DNA of 64,000 nucleotides from Carnobacterium iners (GCF_900177385.1 NZ_FXBJ01000002.1:1120001-1184000), one strand, 5' to 3'; shown: positions 1 through 10,305, numbered from the stretch's first letter. Notes: generated by a model not told the origin, from the sequence alone. Program-made: numbers and translations.

Positions 1-300
1 TACGAGTATACTTTAAGGAAGGAGTTTAAGGAAGAGAGAAAAAATAACTTATTCTATAAAATATAAGGAAGATTGGGCTTTTATTAATAAGAACACGATG
101 TGAATCAATTGAATGAAAAAGAAATAGTGTCATTGGTTGTAAAGATAATAAGCTTATTATTAAAGTAGGGTTCGTAAGATAGATAACTGTGTTGTTTCTT
201 TTTGTAAGTAGCTAGTTATAGTGGGTTTCGAGCAAGAAAATAATTTTCAAGTAAAACAATCCTTATATTAAAAACTATTTTCATAAGAAGGGTGAGATAA
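1..300. other. AT-rich stretch without a recognisable gene
   Basis: No open frame with a plausible ribosome site is visible on either strand and I see no clear terminator or promoter pair. The last 20 bases hold the ribosome site (GGGTGA) of the gene that starts at 301. Confidence 0.5.
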
Positions 301-792
301 ATGAATTATTACATTAAACAGAAACTTTTTTCTTGGAAAGATAAATTTATGGTAAAAAATAGTCTAGGTCAAGATGTTTATTCAGTAGAAGGTGAACTTC
401 TATCGTGGGGTAAAAAACTACATGTAAAAGATAAAAACGGAAAAGAAGTCTTGTATATTGAACAACAACTCTGGAAGTTTTTACCTACCTATTCATTATG
501 CATTGACGGTAAAGAACAAGCAAAAATAAGTAAAGATTTTACTTTTTTCAAGCCATCCTATACGATTGAAGGGCCCTCTTGGCAAGTAGAAGGGTCTATT
601 TGGGAACACAATTATCAGATAGTTAACAATCAAGGAATAGTTGCAGATATTTCTAAAGAATGGCTGACGTGGGGAGACTCTTATGCCTTAGATATCAAGG
701 ATGAATCGCATGCATTATTAGCTTTAGGTGCGATTATCGTGATTGATTGTGTAATGTCAAGTCAACAAAGTACCGCAAATAGTGGATTGTAG
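301..792 (+). CDS. LURP-one-related (YxjI/tubby-like) family protein
   Basis: A 163-residue soluble protein. It has the repeated pattern of LURP-one/Tubby-C-like proteins: short beta strands with aromatic residues, an early 'KQKLFSWKDKF' strand, a 'VEGELLSWGKKLHVKD' segment, and later 'YTIEGPSWQVEGSIW' and 'ISKEWLTWGDSYALDI'. It ends in a hydrophobic helix (about residues 140-152), as in bacterial YxjI-like members. The family is thought to form a 12-strand barrel around a central helix; its bacterial role is unknown. The ATG follows GGGTGA by 7 nt. The gene stands alone and no operon partner is visible. The family call is by pattern recognition. Confidence 0.75.
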   Translation: MNYYIKQKLFSWKDKFMVKNSLGQDVYSVEGELLSWGKKLHVKDKNGKEVLYIEQQLWKFLPTYSLCIDGKEQAKISKDFTFFKPSYTIEGPSWQVEGSIWEHNYQIVNNQGIVADISKEWLTWGDSYALDIKDESHALLALGAIIVIDCVMSSQQSTANSGL

Positions 793-891
793 AAAGAATA
801 ATGCTTGAAAAAAGCTAGCTAAAAGAATAGTTATAACAAATTTCTACTAATCGTATTATCTTAAAAGCTGTTTTTTGAAAAATCAAATAAA

Positions 892-920
892 TTGACAAGG
901 TGAAATCCGATTGTTAAGAT
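892..920 (+). promoter_or_regulatory. Sigma-A promoter of the leader/OppA-like unit
   Basis: TTGACA at 892-897 and TAAGAT at 915-920, separated by 17 nt. It is the best promoter between the LURP-one gene and the OppA-like gene. It would give a leader of roughly 400 nt containing a mini-ORF (982-1077) and a terminator (1199-1229). Confidence 0.6.
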
Positions 921-981
921 TAATTTACTCATAATAAAGAGATTTTAAAATAAGCTAATAACCAAAAGGAGGAAGCCAAAA

Positions 982-1077
982 ATGTGCTGTGAAACTAGGT
1001 TGTGTTTTCGATGTTATGCGAGTGACCCATGTGAACAGTTACAGTCTTTCAAAATGGCTTCTAGTATACTGCCTTAA
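982..1077 (+). CDS. Cysteine-rich 31-residue leader peptide (candidate)
   Basis: An ATG 10 nt after a strong ribosome site (AAAGGAGG) opens a 31-codon frame ending in TAA. Five of the first 17 residues are cysteine, beginning Met-Cys-Cys-Glu-Thr-Arg-Leu-Cys, so the ribosome would read two adjacent Cys codons straight after initiation. The frame lies between a sigma-A promoter (892-920) and an intrinsic terminator (1199-1229), ahead of the OppA-like gene. This layout is typical of leader-peptide attenuation. Inference: translation of Cys codons may report cysteine supply and affect read-through into the transporter gene. I do not recognise a named family, and it could also be a small functional peptide. 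Confidence 0.5.
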   Translation: MCCETRLCFRCYASDPCEQLQSFKMASSILP

Positions 1078-1198
1078 TTAGTTTAATCTATATAAATCGT
1101 TCTCTGTGTATTTTTTTGACTGATAGAGGGTGCATCGAATAGATTATAATGACTTAAGTGTCCTTAGTTTAACCATATTTAAAGAATGTTTTCTGTGT

Positions 1199-1229
1199 GC
1201 ATGAGTTTTAATAACTCATGTATTTTTTT
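1199..1229 (+). terminator. Intrinsic terminator/attenuator in the leader of the OppA-like gene
   Basis: A perfect 8-bp stem (CATGAGTT at 1200-1207, AACTCATG at 1213-1220) with a 5-nt loop is followed by TATTTTTTT. It lies after the Cys-rich mini-ORF and before the gene at 1335, so it could end leader transcripts. Confidence 0.65.
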
Positions 1230-1334
1230 GGTTTTTAACTAATGATGGAAGTTAAAAAGATGGTAATTAAATCAATTTTAGTACTAACTAATTAAAATGC
1301 TAACTATTATACTAAAAAAAGAGGAGTAAAAAAG

Positions 1335-2975
1335 ATGACTAAAAATAAAGAAACAAGCTTAGTTATACTAGCTGCACTAACTGTAGTTATAGGCGGCTGT
1401 GCAACGAATACGGATAAAGAGAAGACTAACAATAATAAAGAAGAAAATCAAATCCTTAATATAGCCGCGGATTCAGAAATGGATACAATGGATACGACGA
1501 TTTCTACGACCAACTTTACCGCAATGAACAATGTCTTTGATGGATTGCTTTCCTATGATTTATCCGGTGAAATAGTACCAGCAGACGCAAAAAACATGCC
1601 GGAAATTTCAGAAGATGGATTAACCTACACCTTTAATATTCGTGAAGACGCTAATTGGTCAAATGGAACGCCAGTTACAGCGGCTGACTATCAATTTGCT
1701 TGGCAAAGAATGGTTGATCCTGCTAATGGCTCTGGATATGCTTATTTATTTTCAGGAATTATAAAAAATGCAGAAGCTATCTTAGCTAGTGAAAAGACGG
1801 TTGATGAATTAGGAATTGAAGCTGTAGGAGATAAAAGAGTCAAAGTAACATTAGAACAACCAGTACCTTACTTTATTAACCTGTTAACCATTCCGCCTTA
1901 TTTTCCACAAAACGAAGCTTATGTGACTGAACAAAGTGAAAATTACGGCTTAAGTGCTGAGACAACCATTTACAATGGACCATTTGTCTTATCAGATTGG
2001 ACTGCAGCTGAAGGAAATTCTTGGAAGTATGTTAAAAATGATGGTTATTGGGATAAAGATACCGTTAAACTTGATGAAGTCAATGCTCAAGTTGTAAAAG
2101 AGGTAGGAACAGGCATTAATCTATACGATTCAGGACAATTAGATATATTTTCTTTATCAGGAAACTTTGTTCCTCAATACAAAAATAACGAAGATTTTAA
2201 AACAAAAGATAAGGCCTGGATTTATTATTTGGAACTAAACCAAGAAATACCTGAATTAGCCAATAAGAATATAAGAAAAGCAATGATGACAGCTATTGAT
2301 CGTAAAACTTTTACAGAGAATGTCTTACAAGATGGTTCTGAGCCTATGTATGGTCATGTTCCTAGGGGGCTGGCTAAAAATCCTGAAACAAATGTTGATT
2401 TTCGTGAAGAAGCAGGAGATATAGCTAGTTTTAACATTGAAGAAGCACAAAAAGCTTGGGAAGAAGGCTTAAGAGAGCTAGATAAAAAGGAAATAACGTT
2501 GGAGCTAACAACGTCTGATACCGAAGATAGCAAGAAATTAGCTGAATTTATTCAAAGTGAGTATCAAAAGAATTTGCCAGGTCTAACTATTGAGATTCGA
2601 CAAATGCCTGATAATTCTAGATTAGATAACGTTAAAAAAGGCGATTACCAAATGGCTACAACTTATTGGTCAGCTGATCTCGCAGATCCAATTAATTTTG
2701 TCGAACGTTTTGGTACAGAAATCAATCGTGGAAACTATTCGTTTGAGGATGTAGATCAATTGATTGAAAAAAGTAATCAGCAGTATAATGATTTATCAGC
2801 GAGATGGGAATCAATGATTCAAGCGGAGAAAGTTGCTCTAGGAGAGCATTATGTAGACATACCTATTTATCAAACAGCTGAACCTTATCTTGAACAACCT
2901 TATGTAAAAGATATTTATCTGCCCGTATTTGGTAGCACGAGTTATAAATATGCATATATAGATAAAGCTCAATAA
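1335..2975 (+). CDS. Oligopeptide ABC transporter substrate-binding lipoprotein (OppA-like)
   Basis: A 546-residue solute-binding protein of the peptide/nickel (SBP family 5) class. The N-terminus is a lipoprotein signal: basic start, hydrophobic stretch, and lipobox 'VIGGC' with the modified Cys at residue 22. The mature part has family 5 hallmarks, including 'LTYTFNIREDANWSNGTPVTAADYQFAWQR' split over residues 95-125, and 'NIRKAMMTAIDRKTF' in the second lobe. Such proteins bind extracellular peptides and pass them to an OppBCDF permease. No permease or ATPase gene follows; a terminator lies 45 bp downstream. It is therefore an orphan binding protein, which may use a permease encoded elsewhere or act in peptide sensing. 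ATG follows AGAGGAG. Confidence 0.9.
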   Translation: MTKNKETSLVILAALTVVIGGCATNTDKEKTNNNKEENQILNIAADSEMDTMDTTISTTNFTAMNNVFDGLLSYDLSGEIVPADAKNMPEISEDGLTYTFNIREDANWSNGTPVTAADYQFAWQRMVDPANGSGYAYLFSGIIKNAEAILASEKTVDELGIEAVGDKRVKVTLEQPVPYFINLLTIPPYFPQNEAYVTEQSENYGLSAETTIYNGPFVLSDWTAAEGNSWKYVKNDGYWDKDTVKLDEVNAQVVKEVGTGINLYDSGQLDIFSLSGNFVPQYKNNEDFKTKDKAWIYYLELNQEIPELANKNIRKAMMTAIDRKTFTENVLQDGSEPMYGHVPRGLAKNPETNVDFREEAGDIASFNIEEAQKAWEEGLRELDKKEITLELTTSDTEDSKKLAEFIQSEYQKNLPGLTIEIRQMPDNSRLDNVKKGDYQMATTYWSADLADPINFVERFGTEINRGNYSFEDVDQLIEKSNQQYNDLSARWESMIQAEKVALGEHYVDIPIYQTAEPYLEQPYVKDIYLPVFGSTSYKYAYIDKAQ

Positions 2976-3018
2976 GAATTATTTTTCGTTAGAGATTATT
3001 TGTGGATAATATTTACTG

Positions 3019-3054
3019 AAACAACCCTTTATTATTTTAAATAAAGGGTTGTTT
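3019..3054 (+). terminator. Terminator after the OppA-like gene
   Basis: A 15-bp inverted repeat (AAACAACCCTTTATT and its complement) with a 6-nt loop is followed by TTTT-rich sequence. Confidence 0.75.
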
Positions 3055-3126
3055 TAGTAGAATCCTGTTTGTCTAATAAAAATAAAAAGAGATTGAACTA
3101 ACGTTGTCTTTTATCAAGGGCATAAC

Positions 3127-3558
3127 CTATCTACTTCTTGTTTTAACTAGGAGATGATTCCGTCTTTTGTGTTCACTATCGTAGGTTTTTAACGGACTGT
3201 ACACATTGTTTAGAACGACTCCCTTTGAAATCTCACCCAGTGTACCCACAATAAAATTAGCCCATGGTAGGGTGATGAAACTTTCCATAACTTTCTTTAT
3301 AGGAGGACATTTTTTAACCTGTTTTTGCGCAGATGTTTCCTTAATGGACTTCACGACGGAACGAAAGGATTTATGTGACGGGAAAGAAGCTACCACATGG
3401 ACGTGATTCTCTAAAATAGTATAGTTAATAATGTTAATCTCTGATTGTAAGGAGACGATGATAGAAGTAAAAATAATACTGTGTACATGGTACCTTATTT
3501 TATTGATGGAGCAGTAAACTCTTTTCCATTTAGTCTTTTTTAGCAGTATAATAGCTAG
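3127..3558 (-). pseudogene. Remnant of an IS200/IS605-family transposase (TnpA, Y1)
   Basis: The minus-strand frame is open from 3558 to the TAG at 3127 but has no proper start. It reads 'TKWKRVYCSINKIRYHVHS', then 'INYTILENHVHVVASFPSHKSF', which carries the HUH motif (H-V-H) of Y1 transposases. It then resembles the family C-terminus ('VGTLGEIS'). Compared with intact ~130-150-residue TnpA proteins, the N-terminus and the segment between the first strand and the HUH motif look shortened. The usual Y-I-E-x-Q catalytic helix has become 'VYSPLKTYDS'. No TnpB or flanking hairpins are seen. Likely a dead copy. Confidence 0.6.
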
Positions 3559-3658
3559 TTAAGCATTTTTTAATAGGATTAATTTTTCAAATAGATACTT
3601 TGGTTATCCACTATATTGTATTTTCTAGAAGTTAATCAGACAATAATTATCAACGGTA

Positions 3659-3687
3659 TTCGCTTCACTGGGAAAGTTTGTTACAAT
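3659..3687 (+). promoter_or_regulatory. Promoter of the HAD phosphatase gene
   Basis: Extended -10 (TG-T-TACAAT, 3679-3687) with a weak -35 TTCGCT at 3659-3664 at 17-nt spacing. Confidence 0.45.
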
Positions 3688-3753
3688 GAAGAGAATAATA
3701 GAACATACAACTATTAGACGATGAATGTGACAACAACTGAGGAGGAAATACAG

Positions 3754-4404
3754 ATGATTAAAGCCGTTATTTTTGATATGGATGGTGTAATTGTTGATAC
3801 AGAACCCATTTATTATGAAAGGTTACATGAATTTTTTAAAGTTAATGAGGTCCATCCTGACCTTGAAGAGTTAGATAAGATTGCTGGAGCTAGCTCAACA
3901 GATACATGGGACACGATTCAACGTATCTGGGGTAAAACGTTAAACAAGCATGAGTATGATCAAGCCTACGAGGAATATTTCAAAGATCGACCAGTTAACA
4001 ATAATGACATACTGGATCCTAATTTAAAAACTTTATTAGACTGGCTTGTAGAAAATCAATATAAGATTGCTTTAGCTTCATCTTCTTCAATGGCAGAAAT
4101 TCAAAAAGTATTAGAAGAGTGTAACCTGTCACATTATTTCGAGTCTATTTTAAGTGGGGATATGTTCAGACAATCTAAACCTAACCCTGAGATTTATTTA
4201 AAATCTGCAGTCCAATTAGATGTGGAACCGGCAGAATGTCTGGTTATTGAAGATTCTACTCATGGCATTACAGCTGCAAAAGCTGCAGGTATGTATGTTT
4301 TAGCTAAGAGAGATGAAAGGTTTAATTTTAATCAGAATTTATCTGATAAAATTATTGATCGCTTAACCGATGCAATAACAGAATTAAAAGAGTTGAAAAA
4401 ATGA
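3754..4404 (+). CDS. HAD-superfamily hydrolase (beta-phosphoglucomutase/phosphatase-like)
   Basis: A 216-residue haloacid-dehalogenase-type enzyme. Motif I 'FDMDGVIVDTE' gives the nucleophile Asp8 and general acid Asp10. Motif II lies in 'IALASSSS', motif III is the Lys in 'FRQSKPNPEIY', and motif IV is 'CLVIEDSTHGI'. The helical cap between motifs I and II places it in subfamily I, as in beta-phosphoglucomutase and small sugar-phosphate phosphatases. The substrate cannot be read from sequence. I chose the ATG at 3754 because AGGAGG lies 8 nt upstream; an earlier in-frame ATG at 3721 has no ribosome site. Single-gene unit ended by a bidirectional terminator. Confidence 0.85.
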   Translation: MIKAVIFDMDGVIVDTEPIYYERLHEFFKVNEVHPDLEELDKIAGASSTDTWDTIQRIWGKTLNKHEYDQAYEEYFKDRPVNNNDILDPNLKTLLDWLVENQYKIALASSSSMAEIQKVLEECNLSHYFESILSGDMFRQSKPNPEIYLKSAVQLDVEPAECLVIEDSTHGITAAKAAGMYVLAKRDERFNFNQNLSDKIIDRLTDAITELKELKK

Positions 4405-4408
4405 ATGG

Positions 4409-4452
4409 AAAAAGAGCAAAGAAAACTACATGTAGTTTTCTTTGCTCTTTTT
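4409..4452. terminator. Bidirectional terminator between convergent genes
   Basis: A near-perfect 22-bp inverted repeat centred at 4430/4431 with A-rich left and T-rich right flanks. It serves both the HAD gene (+) and the DUF438 gene (-). Confidence 0.85.
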
Positions 4453-4470
4453 CTTAAGGAGTAAGCTCTG

Positions 4471-5790
4471 TTAAAAATTATCATCTAATAAGCGACATTC
4501 TCCATTTATTTTTTGAATCTTTGTGATATCTTGAGTGACTTCTAAACAGCCGAGATAATCCTTTGTTTCCTTATCACGGATAGCAAAATAGCGAATGTAA
4601 ATGACTCGATTAGCCATATTAATCCAAAACTCAGCTTCTTCTCGTTCACCTGATCTAAAGCCATCAAGAATTTTTTGTACCATGTGCATACTTTTTGGAG
4701 GGTGACAATTAATAACTTCACGGCCGATGATGGAGTTTGTACGCGGAAAGGCCCGATCTTTTCCTTCTGAATAAAAACGGACACGGTCGTCTTTGTCAAC
4801 GAATGTTAGGTCTACAGGTAAGACACCAAAAATCCCAGATAACTCTTTTAGCTTCAGAACACCTGTTGGCAAGACAATTTCACCTTCACTTAAAGCGCCA
4901 TCTTGCCAATCGTATTGTTCTGATTGGTCAATGGGTGGATCTTCCGCAATGGCGTCAGTCATAGCTGCTGCTTTCTTTGCTGCTGCTTTTTTTCCCTCTT
5001 CTTGTTCGCTTTCGACAGCTAAGGCCTCAATACTTGGTTTCCAGGGTAATGGGTTAGCTATATAGGAAAAGCCAATATCAAAGCTATCTTCAGCTATCTT
5101 TTGCCAGTCTTTCAAGCGAAATACATCTAAGACCATTGGAACCATAATTTCTTCTTCTTTAAAAATCATTTCTTCAACTTCATCGATGATATGATCAATC
5201 TTGTCTCGTAAGGGATTAATAGCAGCTTTCTCATCATCAATGTAGTTTATCACATCTTTGATAGCTGCACGTATGGCATCATCCACACCCCACATTACTT
5301 TGGGTGGAGCGCTAATACCATAACGTTCCATGTAAGAGAAAATAAGAGTCTCTTTTCGAGCATAATGTTTGTTAATTTGAGATAAATCTTTTAAAGCATT
5401 TTTCAATCGTTCCTTTTGGGAGTCATTTCCCTTAGCAACTTGCTCAAAGGTCCAGCGTATTTCGTCTTCAAGAAGAGACTGAATAACTTTGTTTTCTAAT
5501 TTCAAGGTATGGACAGGATGTCCTGGTTGTTCATGTTCGTAGTTTGATTGATGGATATCACGAATAGAACCTTTAAAAACAGCGGCATGAACATTACAAA
5601 GATGCTGAATTTCAGAAGGGTCTAATCCGCTAGCAATCAGTTCTCGTTCAGCAGAAGTGATTTCACTAACATCTACACCATCAAATGATTCATCAAATAG
5701 TTTTTTAGCTTCTTCAAATGCTCCTCCTTCATGAAGTAAGGTTAAAATTTCAACAATTTTTTTCTGGCGATAAACAGTTGTATTTTCCAA
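4471..5790 (-). CDS. DUF438 protein: hemerythrin-like plus PAS domains
   Basis: A 439-residue protein in three parts. The N-terminal DUF438 helical region covers about residues 10-85. A hemerythrin HHE-like segment follows (about 90-225), with His/Glu-rich helices such as 'HPVHTLKLENKVIQSLLEDEIRW', 'INKHYARKETLIFSYMERYG' and 'IFKEEEIMVPMV', which could bind a di-iron centre. An Ala/Lys-rich linker (about 265-280) leads to a C-terminal PAS domain (about 315-430). Homologues sense oxygen or redox or handle reactive nitrogen; the exact function is not established. The start is TTG at 5788-5790. Its ribosome site (GGAG) lies inside the last codons of the DUF1858 gene, so the two are probably translationally coupled. 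Confidence 0.85.
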   Translation of the reverse strand: MENTTVYRQKKIVEILTLLHEGGAFEEAKKLFDESFDGVDVSEITSAERELIASGLDPSEIQHLCNVHAAVFKGSIRDIHQSNYEHEQPGHPVHTLKLENKVIQSLLEDEIRWTFEQVAKGNDSQKERLKNALKDLSQINKHYARKETLIFSYMERYGISAPPKVMWGVDDAIRAAIKDVINYIDDEKAAINPLRDKIDHIIDEVEEMIFKEEEIMVPMVLDVFRLKDWQKIAEDSFDIGFSYIANPLPWKPSIEALAVESEQEEGKKAAAKKAAAMTDAIAEDPPIDQSEQYDWQDGALSEGEIVLPTGVLKLKELSGIFGVLPVDLTFVDKDDRVRFYSEGKDRAFPRTNSIIGREVINCHPPKSMHMVQKILDGFRSGEREEAEFWINMANRVIYIRYFAIRDKETKDYLGCLEVTQDITKIQKINGECRLLDDNF

Positions 5791-5794
5791 AGAA

Positions 5795-6019
5795 TCACTC
5801 CTTAATGATAAAGCCCATTTTATTTAGCTGGATAACAATTGTTTTTAATTCTACTTTTTTCATTTTTGCCCCTTTAGGTATAGTCATGTATCTTCCCATA
5901 GTGTTCAATACAGCAGGGTTTTTAATATCTTTTAATCCCATATCATATAAAACTTGTCCAATCTCAGGATAAGTAGTAACAAGATCGTAAACAGATGTAT
6001 TCAAATCAATTTCTTTCAT
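5795..6019 (-). CDS. DUF1858 domain protein
   Basis: A 74-residue protein that is essentially one DUF1858 domain: 'MKEIDLNTSVYDLVTTYPEIGQVLYDMGLKDI' (quoted in part) is the family pattern. DUF1858 often sits beside DUF438/hemerythrin proteins or is fused to hybrid-cluster or redox proteins. Its biochemical role is unknown. It is the first gene of a two-gene operon, and its last codons AAG-GAG-TGA contain the ribosome site of the downstream gene. ATG is preceded by GAGGGAT. Confidence 0.8.
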   Translation of the reverse strand: MKEIDLNTSVYDLVTTYPEIGQVLYDMGLKDIKNPAVLNTMGRYMTIPKGAKMKKVELKTIVIQLNKMGFIIKE

Positions 6020-6276
6020 TTAAATCCCTCGTCTCGTAGAGTAAGTATCTTTGTCTTGTTCATTGTATCACAAAAAGACAATGATTTAAGTAGCTAATTA
6101 CAGCTCATCTTTGAAGGAAGAGAGGAGTTGTATTTTAGATTTAGTTACAAGAAATGACTAGTATTGCATGAGACATTATATGTTTCATAAATTTATTTAT
6201 TATTCCAATATACAAAAAAGTCCTTTATACTGAACTCAGTTGGCTCATCCAAGACCAATAAAAAGGACCTAATATA

Positions 6277-6606
6277 TGGATAAGTATAAAACAAATTCTG
6301 TTTTTAATAAATGGTTTTATTTCATTAATAGATCCAGAGGTTCTTTTAGCCATTTTTGGTCAGCAGGTCAGTCAGGCTAAAAATAAAAGGCCCGTAACGA
6401 AATGAAATAGTCTCTACCTAATTGAATCTTCGACGTTTTTACTTAACCAAAATCTTTACCAATGGGCTGATTTTCGTAAAACAAAATTAGGAGTTAAGCT
6501 TCATTTAAAACTCTGCTTTATGGATAATGAGCTTTTTTACCCAGATGAGTTCACGTTGACTAACGCCGTCGATCACGATACAAGTCAGATAGAAAACAAT
6601 GAATAA
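6277..6606 (+). pseudogene. IS4-type DDE transposase remnant, deleted and frameshifted
   Basis: A short N-terminal piece starts at 6277 ('MDKYKTNSVFNKWFYFINRS') and stops after about 33 codons. A second frame from about 6415 then reads 'ESSTFLLNQNLYQWADFRKT' and 'GVKLHLKLCFMDNELFYPDE' up to TAA at 6606. This matches the central DDE region of IS4-family transposases (the family sequence around 'DST ... W..FR.TK.GVKLHL'). The regions between and after are missing, so it is a decayed, inactive insertion. It lies between the DUF1858 gene and the end of lacG. Confidence 0.65.
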
Positions 6607-6648
6607 CTTGGTTTAATTTAGAAAAAATTGATAGTTAAAGAAAGTAAA

Positions 6649-6690
6649 AAAATGTTTCAAAGCTAGTATTTATCAGCTTTGAAACATTTT
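6649..6690 (-). terminator. Terminator of the lacFEG operon
   Basis: A perfect 16-bp stem (6649-6664 with 6675-6690) with a 10-nt loop, followed on the minus strand by TTTTTTA. Confidence 0.85.
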
Positions 6691-6730
6691 ATAGAAACTA
6701 GTAAAACAACTATTATCAATAATTAATAAC

Positions 6731-8146
<1,416 letters not shown>

Positions 8147-8163
8147 TTATAATTTAAAAATTT

Positions 8164-9840
8164 TTATTCTTTAATCTTTAGAACGTCAAGAACGTATTTT
8201 AGTGCTTTTTCAGGATCCCTAGTCAGTGAAATGTATTCGGCTCCTTCAGTTTTTACTAGTTTGATGCCTAAACGATCTGTGTCTTTTTTTATGTCTTCAT
8301 AATTTGAAGCAACCTGAGGAGCTAGTACAATAAGATCATACTCTTTCATAATATCATAATGGGCACCATAAGATCCTGCAGCTGTATAAAGAGGTAAGTT
8401 TCTTTCTTTTGCTCCTTTTGCTAAGGCATTAGCTAGCAAGCCACTAGTTCCACCACCGGCACAAAGGACTAATACGTTTTTTTCTTCAAAGTTGCTGTCA
8501 GAAATAGTTGCTACTAAAGGTTCATTTAATTCAATACTATCAACAACAACAACTGCATTGTCTTCTTCTTCGTAGGCTAGCTCTTTTTCTACCATTTGTT
8601 TGTCATATACTTTAAAGAATGGGTAGTAAATAAGAACATCCATTGCGGGTAGAAGAATTGCTAATATGAAAGCAAGTGGAGCAAAGCCAGTTCCTAGTAT
8701 CATTCCGATAGGGGCTGGAGTTGTCCAGGGTAAAGTGTATAAGAAACTATCCATATTGAAAAGGTCTACGAATATTTTGAAAACCCATACGTTAGCTATT
8801 GGAGCTGCTATGAAAGGAATAAAGAAAACTGGGTTTAGAACTAAAGGAGCTCCAAATAAAATCGGTTCGTTTACTCCAAACAAAGTTGGGATGAATGAAG
8901 CTTTACCGATTGCTCTATTTTGTTTAGCTTTTGCCATAAACATAAACATAAGGGGGACAACTAAAGTTGCTCCAGTTCCACCAAGAGTAGCTATGAAATA
9001 TTGTGTACTAGTAGTTAGAACGTTATTAGCATGTTCTCCAGCTTGCATTAAGCGTAGATTAGAATCAATATTTGCGTATAATATTGCTGCTACAGCTGGT
9101 TCTACGATAGACGGTCCGTGAATTCCTATAAACCAGAAGAACGAAATTGCACCGTAGATAAGAGCTAGCCCCATATAACCATCTGCTGCTGTAAATAAAG
9201 GCTGGAATAGTTCAATTACTCCTTGAGCAAAGTTGGCTCCAGTAACATAGCGAACGATAAAATCAATTATCCAAAATGATAATATGGATACTGAAAATGG
9301 TATTAGGTCGGTAAATGTTTGAGCAATGTTAGGAGGAACTTCACTAGGCATTTTTACTGTAATGTTGCGTTTAATACATTGATTATAAACATTTACAACA
9401 ATAAAAGCTGAAATAAATGCTGAAAGTAAGCCTGTTGTTCCCATATAATTGCTTGCAAATCCACCATCGATAGGATCAGAAGATAATAGTAAGAATCCTA
9501 CGATAGCTGCTAACATAGTAGATATATTATTTATTTGTTTAGTTTTTGGCAAATCCCTATTAAACGAATCAGCTAAAGATTTTGCAGTTGTTCCAGCTAC
9601 TAATAATCCAAGTAAGCCCATTGAATAATTGTATGGTTTCACTAATAATGCTTCAACTGATGTGCTCCAATAAAAACCAAAAATGTTTGGTACGTACGCA
9701 ATTAGCAAGAAGAGACTTGAAAATAAAACGACTGGCATTGCAGCGATAAAACCATCTCTAACAGCTCTTAAGTATTTATTTCTTGAAACTTTTTCAAAAA
9801 ATGGTTTCATCTTTTCTATTTGGGCAACTAATCTATTCAT
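8164..9840 (-). CDS. lacE: PTS lactose transporter, EIICB component
   Basis: A 558-residue membrane protein that imports lactose and phosphorylates it at C6. The EIIC domain (about residues 1-410) has many membrane segments and the family sequence '[17 protein letters not shown]' and '[17 protein letters not shown]'. The cytosolic IIB domain carries '[14 protein letters not shown]', with the phosphorylated Cys near residue 460. It lies between lacF (6 bp upstream) and lacG (29 bp downstream). Its ribosome site AGAGAGG overlaps the end of lacF. Confidence 0.95.
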   Translation of the reverse strand: MNRLVAQIEKMKPFFEKVSRNKYLRAVRDGFIAAMPVVLFSSLFLLIAYVPNIFGFYWSTSVEALLVKPYNYSMGLLGLLVAGTTAKSLADSFNRDLPKTKQINNISTMLAAIVGFLLLSSDPIDGGFASNYMGTTGLLSAFISAFIVVNVYNQCIKRNITVKMPSEVPPNIAQTFTDLIPFSVSILSFWIIDFIVRYVTGANFAQGVIELFQPLFTAADGYMGLALIYGAISFFWFIGIHGPSIVEPAVAAILYANIDSNLRLMQAGEHANNVLTTSTQYFIATLGGTGATLVVPLMFMFMAKAKQNRAIGKASFIPTLFGVNEPILFGAPLVLNPVFFIPFIAAPIANVWVFKIFVDLFNMDSFLYTLPWTTPAPIGMILGTGFAPLAFILAILLPAMDVLIYYPFFKVYDKQMVEKELAYEEEDNAVVVVDSIELNEPLVATISDSNFEEKNVLVLCAGGGTSGLLANALAKGAKERNLPLYTAAGSYGAHYDIMKEYDLIVLAPQVASNYEDIKKDTDRLGIKLVKTEGAEYISLTRDPEKALKYVLDVLKIKE

Positions 9841-9846
9841 TAATCA

Positions 9847-10158
9847 TCAACCTCTCTTATATAATTCTACTAAATGTCCAATAACGTCTTTCAAAAGCAA
9901 TGCTGTCATTAAATGATCTTGTCCATGAACCATAATAAAACCAACTTCTACGTTATCACCGCTTGCTTCGTTAGCTAACATTTGAGTTTGAGCTTTATGT
10001 GCTTCCGCCAAACTTTTACCTGATTCTTCTATTAAAGTTTCTGCTTTTGAAAATTCGCCAGTTTTTGCTAATTTGAGTGCATCTAACAATTTAGATCTAG
10101 CTTCTCCTGCATATGCTACAATTTCAAAACCTATCATATTTGCTTCTTCTCTATTCAA
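9847..10158 (-). CDS. lacF: PTS lactose EIIA component
   Basis: A 103-residue EIIA(Lac) subunit, a trimeric helical protein that passes phosphate from HPr to LacE. The active-site His78 lies in '[14 protein letters not shown]', with the metal-binding Asp two residues on. Length and N-terminus ('[15 protein letters not shown]') are typical. The start is TTG at 10156-10158, 8 nt after AAGGAGG. First gene of lacFEG, transcribed away from lacR. Confidence 0.95.
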   Translation of the reverse strand: MNREEANMIGFEIVAYAGEARSKLLDALKLAKTGEFSKAETLIEESGKSLAEAHKAQTQMLANEASGDNVEVGFIMVHGQDHLMTALLLKDVIGHLVELYKRG

Positions 10159-10209
10159 AATAAATCCTCCTTAAAATTCAAGCGCTAAAGGCTTGTTTGT
10201 TTTTTGTTT

Positions 10210-10223
10210 TTTAAGCGTTATCA
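10210..10223. promoter_or_regulatory. cre-like site in the lacF leader
   Basis: TTTAAGCGTTATCA is close to the CcpA-binding cre consensus (TGWAARCGYTWNCA) and lies between the lacF promoter and its start codon. This is a roadblock position for carbon catabolite repression. Confidence 0.5.
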
Positions 10224-10305
10224 TTTTATTTCTACTTAGATAAAATGATTTGATATATCTAATGATTAGTAGAAAAGAACACCCTCCCCTGTTTGTATGT
10301 GATTG

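Noticed and set aside
982-1334. T-box or S-box riboswitch upstream of the OppA-like gene
   Set aside because: No T-box antiterminator sequence or SAM-box core; the Cys-rich mini-ORF is the better explanation of the long leader.
3206-3406. 66-codon plus-strand frame at the transposase relic
   Set aside because: It is the shadow of the minus-strand TnpA-like frame, which carries the H-V-H motif.
5718-5972. 84-codon plus-strand frame antisense to the DUF438/DUF1858 junction
   Set aside because: Overlaps two well supported genes and has no ribosome site.
8666-9121. 151-codon frame antisense to lacE
   Set aside because: Fully inside lacE on the opposite strand, without ribosome site or family similarity.
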